A stretch of DNA of 64,000 nucleotides from RHLJ01 sp048058975 (GTDB taxonomy: Bacteria; Bacteroidota; Rhodothermia; Balneolales; Balneolaceae), in NCBI GenBank assembly GCA_048058975.1, contig JBLLNP010000007.1, forward strand, positions 284,572-348,571, written 5' to 3'. Of this stretch, positions 23,976 through 32,665 are shown one piece after another; the stretch's first letter is position 1, and every line of letters begins with the position of its first letter. Made by a program: the position numbers and the translations under genes. The notes under the pieces were generated by a model that saw only the letters and a list, made by a program, of their open reading frames with translations, had not been told where the DNA came from and ran no database searches.

Positions 23976-26030
23976 CTACAACTCTTTCTCCAGCTTCCCG
24001 ATCTGATCTCGTATTCTTGCCGCCTCTTCAAACTCCATATTCCGGGCAGCTTGCAGCATGGTCTCCCTGAGATGAGCAATTAGCGCATCTTTGCTTTCAA
24101 AGGTAACCTCATTCATTGCCGGGCTTGCTTTGTATTGGATTCCATCTTCGGCAACCTTTATAGTTTCAAGATAATCCTGTTCTGCTTGCTTAGCGGCTTC
24201 AGCTTCGTAATCAAATTTCTGATTGGAGATGAGTGCAGGGTCAACCAGGGGCTTGAGCTCCTTGGCAATAGTGGTAGGCGTGATGCCATGTTCTTTGTTG
24301 TAGTCTTCCTGCACCTTACGTCGGCGATTGGTTTCGTCAATCACTTTACTCATGCTATCGGTGATTTTATCGGCGTACAAAATAGCTTTTCCTTCCACAT
24401 TTCGTGCGGCCCGCCCTACAATCTGAAATAAAGATGTTGCCGATCGAAGAAAACCTTCTTTATCAGCGTCCATAATTGCGACTAAGCTTAATTCGGGGAT
24501 ATCAATTCCTTCCCTGAGTAGATTGATTCCAACGAGAACGTCATAATCACCACGGCGATATTTATAAATCACCTCGATCCGCTCAAGCGCATCTAATTCA
24601 CTGTGCATATAAGCGGCAGAAATGCCAAGATTTTTCAAATATTCACTGAGCTCTTCACTCAACCGCTTGGTTAAAGTGATAACTAACACACGTTCTTTCT
24701 TCGCAATTCGAAGCCGGATTTCTTCAAGCAAGTCATCTACCTGATTTCCAAGAGGCCTGACTTCAATTTCAGGCTCCATCAACCCTGTTGGCCGGATGAT
24801 CTGCTCTGCATAAACCCCGCCGCTTTTTTCCAGTTCATAATCGCTGGGTGTAGCACTTACAAAAATAACCTGATTTACAAGATTCTCCCATTCATCAAAA
24901 GTAAGCGGGCGGTTGTCCAAAGCTGAAGGTAAGCGGAAGCCGTGATCCACCAACTGGACTTTTCTGGAGCGATCTCCACCATACATTGCGGATATTTGTG
25001 GAATAGTTTGGTGACTTTCGTCAACTACTACCAGGTAATCATCCGGAAAATAATCCATCAGGCAAAAGGGGCGCTCGCCGGGCTTTCGGGCACTCAAATA
25101 GCGGGAGTAATTCTCGATGCCCGAGCAGTATCCGATCTCCTGAATCATTTCGATATCGAAAAGCGTGCGCTGCTCCAGACGTTTGGCCTCCAAAAACTTC
25201 TCTTCATCAATCAGCACTTTGGTGCGCCATTGAAGTTCATCCCTAATCTGATCAATGGATTGCTCGAGCCGGGATTTTGTGGTTACATAGTGAGAAGCAG
25301 GATAAATTTTAAATTCCTGAACTTCTTCCAGAACATTTCCGGTATCGGTATCGAAAAGTTGAAGCTTCTCAATTTCATCTCCCCACATCGTGATTCGTAA
25401 ACCTTCATCAGAATAAGCCGGATAAACATCAATCACATCACCCCGAACCCGGAATACTCCTCTCCTGAAATCATGATCATTTCGGGTATAGTGAAGATCT
25501 ACCATGTCATAAAGTAGCTTGTTGCGAGGAATCTCCATTCCGGTATGCAAAGAAACGATAAGCTTGGCATATTCTGAAGGAGAACCAATACCATAAATGC
25601 AACTTACCGAAGAAACGATAATCACATCCCGGCGCCCCGAAAGCAGTGAACTGGTAGCGCGAAGCCGAAGCCGCTGTATTTCATCATTGATCGAGAGATC
25701 TTTTTCAATGTACTTGTCCTGAGCGGAGATGTAGGCTTCCGGTTGGTAATAGTCATAGTAAGAAATGAAGAATTCTACCCGGTTGTCGGGGAAGAAGTCA
25801 CTGAGTTCCCGAAAAAGCTGTGCGGCAAGTGTTTTATTATGACTCATTACCAGCGTAGGTTTCTGCACATTCTCCAGCACGTTGGCAATAGTTCGGGTCT
25901 TTCCGGAGCCGGTAATACCCAATAAAGTCTGAAATTTATCTCCTGCATTTACTCCCTCAGTAAGCTCAGCAATAGCTGTAGGTTGGTCACCGGCAGGTTG
26001 ATAGGGAGAGTGAAGTTTAAATTCAGACAT
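23976..26030 (-). CDS. uvrB: Excinuclease ABC subunit B
   Basis: Damage-verification helicase of nucleotide excision repair, 684 residues. Walker A is GITGSGKTR (39-46). The beta-hairpin region YYDYYQPEAYISAQDKYIEKD, the helicase motifs (MDYFPDDYLVVVDESHQTIP; QIVGRAARN) and the C-terminal UVR motif (MLQAARNMEFEEAARIRDQI) are all present. Single gene with repeats on both sides: a 16-bp hairpin (ACGCAA GCTA TTGCGT, 23938-23953) downstream. Confidence 0.97.
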   Translation of the reverse strand: MSEFKLHSPYQPAGDQPTAIAELTEGVNAGDKFQTLLGITGSGKTRTIANVLENVQKPTLVMSHNKTLAAQLFRELSDFFPDNRVEFFISYYDYYQPEAYISAQDKYIEKDLSINDEIQRLRLRATSSLLSGRRDVIIVSSVSCIYGIGSPSEYAKLIVSLHTGMEIPRNKLLYDMVDLHYTRNDHDFRRGVFRVRGDVIDVYPAYSDEGLRITMWGDEIEKLQLFDTDTGNVLEEVQEFKIYPASHYVTTKSRLEQSIDQIRDELQWRTKVLIDEEKFLEAKRLEQRTLFDIEMIQEIGYCSGIENYSRYLSARKPGERPFCLMDYFPDDYLVVVDESHQTIPQISAMYGGDRSRKVQLVDHGFRLPSALDNRPLTFDEWENLVNQVIFVSATPSDYELEKSGGVYAEQIIRPTGLMEPEIEVRPLGNQVDDLLEEIRLRIAKKERVLVITLTKRLSEELSEYLKNLGISAAYMHSELDALERIEVIYKYRRGDYDVLVGINLLREGIDIPELSLVAIMDADKEGFLRSATSLFQIVGRAARNVEGKAILYADKITDSMSKVIDETNRRRKVQEDYNKEHGITPTTIAKELKPLVDPALISNQKFDYEAEAAKQAEQDYLETIKVAEDGIQYKASPAMNEVTFESKDALIAHLRETMLQAARNMEFEEAARIRDQIGKLEKEL

Positions 26031-26165
26031 AAAAATTGATATTCAGATGAAAAGAGAGCAAAAAGAAAGGTAAATTCTTTTAGATTAAGGTTCAGGAAAT
26101 ATTTCGACCTCCTCTGTCTCCTCCTTGCTAAGGAGGAGAACTCATAACAAAGAAATCGGAGTAAG

Positions 26166-26204
26166 AAGTCCCCTCTTGAGAGGGGATTCAGGGGTGTGTT
26201 AGAA
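26166..26204 (+). repeat. Dispersed palindromic repeat (CCCCTCTTGAGAGGGG type), copy 1
   Basis: A 39-bp unit: AAGT, the palindrome CCCCTCTTGAGAGGGG, then ATTCAGGGGTGTGT. It recurs at 48581-48618 with only small changes. Preceded by an imperfect CCTCCTT...AAGGAGG hairpin (26117-26134). Confidence 0.75.
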
Positions 26205-26223
26205 AAAGATAAAAACCAGAAAA

Positions 26224-27357
26224 ATGCCACACAGACATAAAGAATTAGAAAGTCCTAGAAAACGCATCGACGAAATTGATGCGGAGATTTTGGATTTACT
26301 GGCAGAGCGGGCAAAAACCGTTCAGGATGTAATCCGGGCTAAAGTGGAAAATAAGCTTCCCGTTTTTGTACCCGAGAGAGAAATTGAAAAAAGTGAGCGT
26401 TTCAAAAAAATGGCAGAAGAAAGAGGAATAGATCCGGATTGGGCAGAGGATTTTTTACGGATGATAATGAGCTCTTCCAGGGATAGCCAGTCCCAGGAAA
26501 AATTCCCAATTGCAACTGAAGAGCCCAAGCACATTCTTTACATCGGTGGGGAAGGAGGAATGGGAAAGCTCTACCAACGAATTACCAGGCAAACGGGACA
26601 TCATACGTACTCTATTGATAAGGGCAACTGGTTTGAGCTGGAAGAAATAAGCAAAAAACTGGACTTGGTAGTCATCACGGTTCCTATCAATATCACTGAG
26701 CAGGTTATTCAAAGACTGAAGGGAAGGCTGAGCAAGGAAACGATACTTGCTGATTTTACCAGTAACAAGTTCAAGCCTATGCAAGCGATGCTGGAACATC
26801 ACGAAGGCCCGGTACTTGGATTGCACCCAATGCACGGTCCTGATGTGGAAAATCTATCCAAACAGTTGATGGTGGTTTGTCCGGCGCGTGATGGAGAAAA
26901 AGCAGACTGGTTTATCAAACAGTGCGAATTATGGGGAATGCGGATTGTACAGGCGGAACCTGAGAAGCATGACCATGTGATGCATTTAGTTCAGGGATTA
27001 AGACACTTTGTTGCTTTGCTGCATGGTTCTTTTATGAAACATTATGACCTCAAACCTGCGGATATGCTGGATTATTCATCTCCGATCTACCGAGCAGAGC
27101 TAATGATGACAGGGCGAATTTTTGCTCAAAGCGCAGAACTTTACGCCGATATCGTTTTCTCAAATAAAGAACGCAGGGAATTATTACTCAACTTCTTTGA
27201 GCATCATAAGAAGCTAGCCGATTTAGTGGAAAATAACGACAGAGAAGGGTTCATCAGAGAGTTTGAGGGAGTTACAGATTTCTTTGGCAAGTTCGCGACT
27301 CAGGCATTAACAGAGAGCGGGTATCTGATTAATCGTTTAGCGGACAGGTTTGCCTAG
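26224..27357 (+). CDS. tyrA: Bifunctional chorismate mutase / prephenate dehydrogenase (T-protein)
   Basis: Converts chorismate to prephenate and then to 4-hydroxyphenylpyruvate for tyrosine synthesis. The 377 residues begin with an AroQ chorismate mutase domain (RKRIDEIDAEILDLLAERAK, then VFVPEREIEKSERF, about 10-95). The NAD-binding dehydrogenase domain follows (HILYIGGEGGMGKLYQRIT; LGLHPMHGPDV with the substrate His), and then the helical dimerisation part. The fusion is the E. coli TyrA layout. No ACT domain is apparent. Single gene. Confidence 0.9.
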   Translation: MPHRHKELESPRKRIDEIDAEILDLLAERAKTVQDVIRAKVENKLPVFVPEREIEKSERFKKMAEERGIDPDWAEDFLRMIMSSSRDSQSQEKFPIATEEPKHILYIGGEGGMGKLYQRITRQTGHHTYSIDKGNWFELEEISKKLDLVVITVPINITEQVIQRLKGRLSKETILADFTSNKFKPMQAMLEHHEGPVLGLHPMHGPDVENLSKQLMVVCPARDGEKADWFIKQCELWGMRIVQAEPEKHDHVMHLVQGLRHFVALLHGSFMKHYDLKPADMLDYSSPIYRAELMMTGRIFAQSAELYADIVFSNKERRELLLNFFEHHKKLADLVENNDREGFIREFEGVTDFFGKFATQALTESGYLINRLADRFA

Positions 27358-27698
27358 AGAAAGTTTTCTTTGAGCAGTTGGGGCGGATGTCAATCCACCC
27401 GTACAGGAGTAATAAAAACATCCGTCCTAATATTAGAATTTATCTTACCAATCAACGAAGAAGATTTTTTTAATCGCTTAGTTTCCAAACTAATACGGGG
27501 TTATCCACATTTTTAATAAGCACTTTGAAACAGGCTAAAACCAAAAAATAAGTGCAAAACCGGAAATGATTTATTAGTATGCGGCGCCATACTTTATGTG
27601 TAATCCCTGAAATAGGGTCAGGGAGCATCCACCGGCGAACCGTAAAGTCGCTGTCACCACAATAAGGGCATTAAACACATAATAAAATTATCTCATCT
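27358..27698. other. Intergenic region tyrA-nuclease: DnaA-box word, hairpins, leader
   Basis: No gene. It begins with a GGGCGGATGTCAATCCACCC hairpin (27383-27402), related to the one at 48676-48696. A perfect DnaA-box word TTATCCACA lies at 27501-27509. A 6-bp hairpin AGTATG/CATACT (27576-27593) comes next and then the structured leader described separately. Confidence 0.6.
27595..27681 (+). ncRNA. Candidate structured 5' leader RNA of the secreted nuclease gene
   Basis: An 87-nt element is closed by a perfect 7-bp stem TATGTGT/ACACATA (27595-27601 with 27675-27681). Inside are mutually exclusive pairings: CCCTGA/TCAGGG (27605-27610 with 27618-27623), CCCT/AGGG (27614-27617) or CCC with GGG at 27666-27668. 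A separate stem CGGCGA/TCGCTG is at 27633-27638 with 27648-27653. It ends 17 nt before the nuclease ATG. I could not match it to a known riboswitch class. Confidence 0.4.
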
Positions 27699-30600
27699 AT
27701 GGTAGGTTTACTCTTCGGCAGGCGTCTGTCACGCCTGAGTTATGTGGGAGCGCTATGTAGTTTAATAGCGTTTTCCGGATTTGGAGGTTCTGCATTTGCA
27801 CAGAATCAGACTATCGGAGCCGGACTTGAAGGTCAGGCACTAATCAACTTTTTGCAACAGAACTATACCCCGGCTCAAACTTTGGGTTATGACACAGCCA
27901 GGGATACCATGTACGCAATCATTGATAACAATAATGGTTTTGTAACAGGAGTTTATTCAGGCTTTACTATCAGCCTGAATCCAGGTGCGGATCCAAGTAC
28001 CGACGCCTTTAATAAGGGAATTAACGCGGAACATACCTGGCCACAAAGCATGGGCGCCGGTACCGAGCCTCAACGCTCTGATCTGCATTCCCTGTTTCCG
28101 GCAAAATCAAATGTAAACAGTGCCCGGAACAACGACCCGCTGGGAGAAATCGATGACAATCTCACAGACACCTGGTACTTCGAAGGATCTTCGCAGACAA
28201 CTATTCCGACTACAAATATTGATTTATATGCGGAAAATTTTGGAAGCACCGCATTTGAGCCTCGTGAGCAACATAAAGGAAACGCTGCCCGGGCAGTATT
28301 TTACTTTGTAGCGATTTATCAAAGTGCGGCAAACCAGGCCTTTTACGATATCCAGAAAGACGATTTATATAACTGGCACTATGCAGATCCTGTTGACGCG
28401 GCGGAACTAACCAGAAGCTCGATGATTGCCGGGTATCAGGGAAATGAAAATCCCTTTATATTGGATACCTCTCTGGTTCGAAGAGCATTCTTCCCGAATG
28501 GAAACACAGGAGGGCCGGATACTACACCTCCGATTATCAGTTCTATTCAGGCAATTAGTGTAGGAGCAAACTCTGCGACAATAACCTGGACTACAGATGA
28601 ACCATCAAACTCTACAGTAGATTATGGTTTGACGACGGCGTACGGAAGCAGCGCAAGTAATGGAAGCCTGACCACGGCGCATGCCGTTGTTCTTTCAGGT
28701 CTCAGCGCATCAACTACCTACAATTACCAGGTAAGCAGCGCGGATGGATCGGCAAATTCTTCTTCTTCAGGAAACTTTACATTTACGACTACTCAAAGTG
28801 GAACAGGCGGAACGGGAACTATCTTGTTTTCTGAGATATTCTACGACACTCCGGGAACCGACAGTAACGAAGAGTGGATAGAGCTCTATAACGGAGGTTC
28901 AACTACTCTAGATCTTGGTGGATACACCATCACCGACAATAATGGAACAGGAAGCTCTTATACATTCCCATCAGGAAGCAATATTCTGCCGGGATCGTAT
29001 TTTACAGTTGCCGTGAATCAAAGCGGTTTTCTGGCAATTTATGGGTTTGATGCGGATCTGTATGGTTCGATCCCGGCTCTGAATAACGGTGGAGACGCAC
29101 TGATCCTTACCGATGGTTCTTCTCAGGAAGTGGATGCTGTTGCCTGGGAGGGCGGCGCCTCTTCAGGAGTCCCAACGGGATGGGGAGCAGGCCCAACAGC
29201 TGCAACAGGCGAAAGTATTTTCCGCAACCCCGTAACGCTGGACACCGATTCAGGAACCGACTGGGCAGTTGCTACAAATAACGGCGATCCTCAGACACAA
29301 GCATCCGCTCCTATAGTTGATTATGTTCTGTTCTCTGAAATCTTCTATGATACTCCAGGTACTGATAGCGAGGAAGAATGGATTGAGCTATACAATCCAA
29401 CCGGAAGCCAGATTGATCTTGTTGGATATTCGATTGTTGACAACAATGGAACCGGTGCAACTTATACCTTCCCAACAGGGAGTCTTATTGATGCAGGCGG
29501 ATATTTCACGGTAGCAAAAGCAGCGGTTGGATTTCAGGCGCTTTATAATGCTGACGCATCCCAATATGGAAATATTCCTGACCTAAACAATACCGGAGAT
29601 GCTTTACTGTTGAAAAATGCTTCCGGAACTACGATTGATGAAGTGGCCTGGGAAGGAGGTGCGACTTCAGGAGTTCCTTCCGGATGGGGAACGGGCCCTG
29701 CAGCGGCAACCGGAGAATCCATTTACAGAACCGGATTTGCCTCTGATTCTGATACCGATGCTGATTGGGCAGTAGCCATCAATAACGGTGATCCAGCAAG
29801 CCTTCCATTACCGGATGTTACGGCACCTGTGATTACCTCCGTTTCATCATCGAATATCACAGAAACGGAAGCAACGATTACATGGAATACCGACGAACCA
29901 GCTTCATCTCAGATAAATTATGGAACAACAACCAGCTATGGTTCATCTTCAGGAAGTGGAGCTTTGGTAACTTCACATTCGGTTACTCTGACGGGACTTA
30001 CTCCCGGAACAGATTATTTCTACCAGGTAGCTTCTACAGATGAAGCGAATAACACCGGAATAGCAGAGCCATTCTCCTTTACAACGGTGTCTCCACCTGT
30101 TTCAACCACTCCGGATATCATGATTAGCGAGGTTTATTACGACCCCGCCGGAAATGAGTCCAATGAAGAGTGGATTGAGTTTTACAACACCACAGGCCAA
30201 CAAATCAACCTATCCGGGTGGACGCTTACTGATAACAATGGAAGTGGAGCAGTGTTTACGTTCAGCAGTAGCCATACAATTAATGGAAACTCCTTCCTAA
30301 CAATGGCTAATCACCGTCGATCTTTCAGACGATTGTATGGAAAAAATGCCGATGCTTATGTTTCTCTTCCGGCGCTGAATAATGGAGGGGAAGCTCTTAT
30401 TCTGAAAGATGCATCAGGTAATGAAATAGATGCGGTTGGCTGGGAAGGCGGCGCTTCGGCCGGACTACCTGTAGGCTGGGGAAGCACTTCTCTTCCGGTA
30501 GCAAGTGAAGGCTTCACTATTTACCGAAGCGACCTTAGCGTGGATACAGACACCTACGCTGATTGGGTCACCTCAACCAATACAGGTACACCAACCACAC

Positions 30601-30929
30601 AATCAGATGGAACCTTCTTTGCGAAAGTTCTGCCCGGAGATCTGGAAACAGAAGAAGAAAGTCTCCCGGAAGTAATTACTCTGGCAAACTATCCAAACCC
30701 GTTCAATCCAACTACCAACGTACAATATACTTTGCCGGAAGCGCAGCGTGTATATATTGCAGTGTACAATATGATCGGGCAGGAAGTGGCCGTGTTAGTC
30801 GATGGGTTTGCAGAAGCAGGAACGCATGCGGTTAGTTTCGATGCTTCTGATCTCTCAAGTGGAATGTATATTTACCAGATACGAACATCGTCTTTGGTAA
30901 TCACTCAAAAAATGACCCTCATTAAATAA
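27699..30929 (+). CDS. Secreted endonuclease I with FN3, lamin-tail domains and type IX sorting domain
   Basis: Multidomain exported nuclease of 1076 residues. Order: signal peptide (1-34, ...GSAFA-QNQ); EndA/NucM-type nuclease (about 40-265) with EHTWPQS (111-117), DLHSLFP (128-134) and NSARNN (140-145); FN3-like domain (about 275-368); lamin-tail domain 1 (about 373-535); lamin-tail domain 2 (about 540-700); second FN3-like domain (about 705-800); lamin-tail domain 3 (about 803-970); and a C-terminal sorting domain from NYPNPFNPTTN to QKMTLIK (about 998-1076). It probably degrades extracellular DNA at the cell surface for nutrients or competition. The lamin-tail units share FYDTPGTDS-EEWIELYN, showing internal duplication. 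Confidence 0.9.
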   Translation: MVGLLFGRRLSRLSYVGALCSLIAFSGFGGSAFAQNQTIGAGLEGQALINFLQQNYTPAQTLGYDTARDTMYAIIDNNNGFVTGVYSGFTISLNPGADPSTDAFNKGINAEHTWPQSMGAGTEPQRSDLHSLFPAKSNVNSARNNDPLGEIDDNLTDTWYFEGSSQTTIPTTNIDLYAENFGSTAFEPREQHKGNAARAVFYFVAIYQSAANQAFYDIQKDDLYNWHYADPVDAAELTRSSMIAGYQGNENPFILDTSLVRRAFFPNGNTGGPDTTPPIISSIQAISVGANSATITWTTDEPSNSTVDYGLTTAYGSSASNGSLTTAHAVVLSGLSASTTYNYQVSSADGSANSSSSGNFTFTTTQSGTGGTGTILFSEIFYDTPGTDSNEEWIELYNGGSTTLDLGGYTITDNNGTGSSYTFPSGSNILPGSYFTVAVNQSGFLAIYGFDADLYGSIPALNNGGDALILTDGSSQEVDAVAWEGGASSGVPTGWGAGPTAATGESIFRNPVTLDTDSGTDWAVATNNGDPQTQASAPIVDYVLFSEIFYDTPGTDSEEEWIELYNPTGSQIDLVGYSIVDNNGTGATYTFPTGSLIDAGGYFTVAKAAVGFQALYNADASQYGNIPDLNNTGDALLLKNASGTTIDEVAWEGGATSGVPSGWGTGPAAATGESIYRTGFASDSDTDADWAVAINNGDPASLPLPDVTAPVITSVSSSNITETEATITWNTDEPASSQINYGTTTSYGSSSGSGALVTSHSVTLTGLTPGTDYFYQVASTDEANNTGIAEPFSFTTVSPPVSTTPDIMISEVYYDPAGNESNEEWIEFYNTTGQQINLSGWTLTDNNGSGAVFTFSSSHTINGNSFLTMANHRRSFRRLYGKNADAYVSLPALNNGGEALILKDASGNEIDAVGWEGGASAGLPVGWGSTSLPVASEGFTIYRSDLSVDTDTYADWVTSTNTGTPTTQSDGTFFAKVLPGDLETEEESLPEVITLANYPNPFNPTTNVQYTLPEAQRVYIAVYNMIGQEVAVLVDGFAEAGTHAVSFDASDLSSGMYIYQIRTSSLVITQKMTLIK

Positions 30930-30950
30930 GCTGAATTTGTTTAGGGGATA

Positions 30951-30979
30951 AAGGGCTCGTGGAGACACGGGCCTTTTTT
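30951..30979 (+). terminator. Rho-independent terminator after the nuclease gene
   Basis: AAGG-CTCGTG pairs with CACGGGCCTT (one bulged G), GAGA loop, six T. Confidence 0.8.
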
Positions 30980-31005
30980 GTTTAATGATCAGTTTCTTGA
31001 AGTGT

Positions 31006-31051
31006 TCATCCTGAACCTGTCTGCCGACAGGCAGGCTTGTTTCAGGATCTG
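31006..31051 (+). repeat. TCATCCTGAAC...GTTTCAGGATCTG repeat
   Basis: Short palindromic repeat with ends TCCTGAAC and GTTTCAGGA around a hairpin of CCTGTCTGCCGACAGGCAGG type. Related shorter versions occur at 52956-52982 and 59594-59638. Confidence 0.65.
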
Positions 31052-31082
31052 TATCGATATCCGATTTGTTTGTTGGACTTAT

Positions 31083-31479
31083 TTACTTTTGTCTTGATGC
31101 CCCGTTCTTCAACGGGGCAGGCTCCAGTAACAAAAAATCAAGGCTAAGAATTATTGATGCGACTCGATTGCATTCGCTTAATAAATTCGATGGACCATGT
31201 TCCTCTGATAAATTTTAAGAACTCCCGGCCGGCGCGAATTTATTCCACCTTCGGTGACGCTCATTCCATCTCATCTTATTCCATCAATAATTCTAAGGCC
31301 AGGTTGAATTTGAGGCAGATTAAAATAAAGGGCACCAAAAGTAAGACCGGAAAAAATGGGCAAGCCCTGATGTAAAAGGGAGGAAGGGCCGTAACAGTTC
31401 TATTTAACAACGGCTCGTGAAATCGAAATCTGCATTTTTTACGGCGATTTTTGGCTACTTTTGATCGATCAAAAGTAGC
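31083..31479 (+). repeat. Long dispersed repeat with hairpin ends, copy 1 (397 bp)
   Basis: Matches the minus strand of 37029-37388 nearly throughout (for example AAATCAAGGCTAAGAATTAT and AACTCCCGGCCGG). Copy 1 carries about 27 extra bases (CCCGTTCTTCAACGGGGCAG and adjacent bases) near its left end. The right end is a perfect 26-bp palindrome (31454-31479; half-site GCTACTTTTGATC). Apparent reading frames inside are not coding: they are translated differently in the two copies. Together with the preceding short repeat and terminator it fills the 30930-31501 gap. Confidence 0.8.
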
Positions 31480-31501
31480 ATGCTTAAAGACAATACACCA
31501 G

Positions 31502-32047
31502 ATGTTTAAAGACAAACCATGGATCTACCACCACGACGAACCACTAACCCGATACTCTCTGGGTCAGGAAGGCGATAATCCGCTCATTTGCTTTGGCATT
31601 AATCCAAGCACAGCGATTCCGGGAAACCTGGATCCGACAGTAGCATCAGTAGCTCGTTTTGCTTTGGAGCAGGGATATGATGGCTGGCTGATGTTCAACC
31701 TCTACCCCCAAAGGGCTACTAATCCGGATGAGATGCACAAGCACTTTCAGAAACCAATTCACGATAAAAATGTAGAGGTAATCCGGGATCTGGTTCGTGC
31801 CTTGCCAGGCAAAAAGGCCGACATCTGGTGTGCCTGGGGAACGCTTATCGAAAAACGTCCGTACTTATCCCGCTGCCTGAAGGATATTTACAATGTTCTG
31901 ATAAATACAAACTGCAGGTACTATACCAGAGGGAACATCTCCAAAGCCGGGCATCCGCACCATCCGCTTTATCTTCGAAAGGATTCTCCTATGGACGCAT
32001 TTAATCCGGCACAATATTTAGGAAAACAGGATATTAGTGGAGCCTAG
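31502..32047 (+). CDS. DUF1643 family protein
   Basis: Protein of 181 residues resembling DUF1643, recognised by CFGINPSTAIPGNLDPTVAS and GWLMFNLYPQRATNP. Biochemical function unknown. I start it at the ATG at 31502 (MFKDKPWIYHHDEP). A longer frame from TTG 31451 would begin inside the right-end palindrome of the long repeat and is unlikely to be original coding sequence. Converges with the cytochrome lipoprotein gene, overlapping by 4 nt. Confidence 0.8.
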   Translation: MFKDKPWIYHHDEPLTRYSLGQEGDNPLICFGINPSTAIPGNLDPTVASVARFALEQGYDGWLMFNLYPQRATNPDEMHKHFQKPIHDKNVEVIRDLVRALPGKKADIWCAWGTLIEKRPYLSRCLKDIYNVLINTNCRYYTRGNISKAGHPHHPLYLRKDSPMDAFNPAQYLGKQDISGA

Positions 32048-32499
32048 TCATTTTTTGATTCAGAACCCACCCAATCGGGGCGCTCCAGTTCAGTTCGGTA
32101 GATGAACATCGCAACACTTTGTATCTCCTGTTTTGAAAAACCCAGGGGATCCATCACGCCAAATTCTTCCACATCAGAATGCAGCTTAGCTTGCTCAACG
32201 GTAGGGAACATAACAAAGTTCGTAACGTTGGCAATAAAGGCTCGTTCGTTCTCTGAGGCGGCCAGATAATTTCTTTTTACGATCTCCAGAGGCGGAGCAA
32301 TTCTATCCTGGACGGAACTTTTCGGATCATGACAGCTAATACATACGCTTTCAACGATTTCTTTGCCGGTGGCCATGCTTAGCTCATCAAAATTAATTTC
32401 TGCGGGATCAGACCGTGAAGTAGCCTTGTTGGTTTGTGAACAGCTGTAACCTCCGATTAAGAGCGCTGCGATAAGGAAAAAAAGATATTTTTTAATCAT
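32044..32499 (-). CDS. Monohaem cytochrome c-type lipoprotein
   Basis: A 151-residue exported protein. The N-terminus MIKKYLFFLIAALLIGGYSC ends in a lipobox cysteine, so it is probably membrane-anchored. CISCH (about residues 53-57) is a canonical CxxCH haem c attachment site. A distal Met ligand is plausible in MFPTVE or GVMDPLG. The C-terminal helix QEIQSVAMFIYRTE is typical of small class I cytochromes. Likely a periplasmic electron carrier; the partner is unknown. Confidence 0.8.
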   Translation of the reverse strand: MIKKYLFFLIAALLIGGYSCSQTNKATSRSDPAEINFDELSMATGKEIVESVCISCHDPKSSVQDRIAPPLEIVKRNYLAASENERAFIANVTNFVMFPTVEQAKLHSDVEEFGVMDPLGFSKQEIQSVAMFIYRTELERPDWVGSESKND

Positions 32500-32665
32500 A
32501 ATGCCCCCTGTTTGTTCAAATCAGTTAAGCCTAAATGCACTTACTGTACGTAATGATGCAAAGCTTTTGTAAATAATTCATGAATTTTGAGAATGTTTTG
32601 GACGGAGCTTTAAATCAAGTACAGGTTGTATTAAGTTCTCATCACTTCATCTAATACCGCATTTC

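Noticed and set aside
27501..27509. Perfect TTATCCACA as an origin element (also 62926-62934 reverse)
   Set aside because: Single isolated words; one per tens of kilobases is expected by chance.
31154..31375. 73-codon frame in the long repeat, similar to a 71-codon frame at 37124-37339 (minus)
   Set aside because: Both lie inside the dispersed repeat; their shared part follows repeat identity, and their ends diverge by frame and length. No start or ribosome-binding signal is conserved.
31451..31501. Longer DUF1643 start at TTG 31451
   Set aside because: Would place the N-terminus inside the repeat's 26-bp palindrome; the ATG at 31502 gives a protein beginning just before the conserved region.
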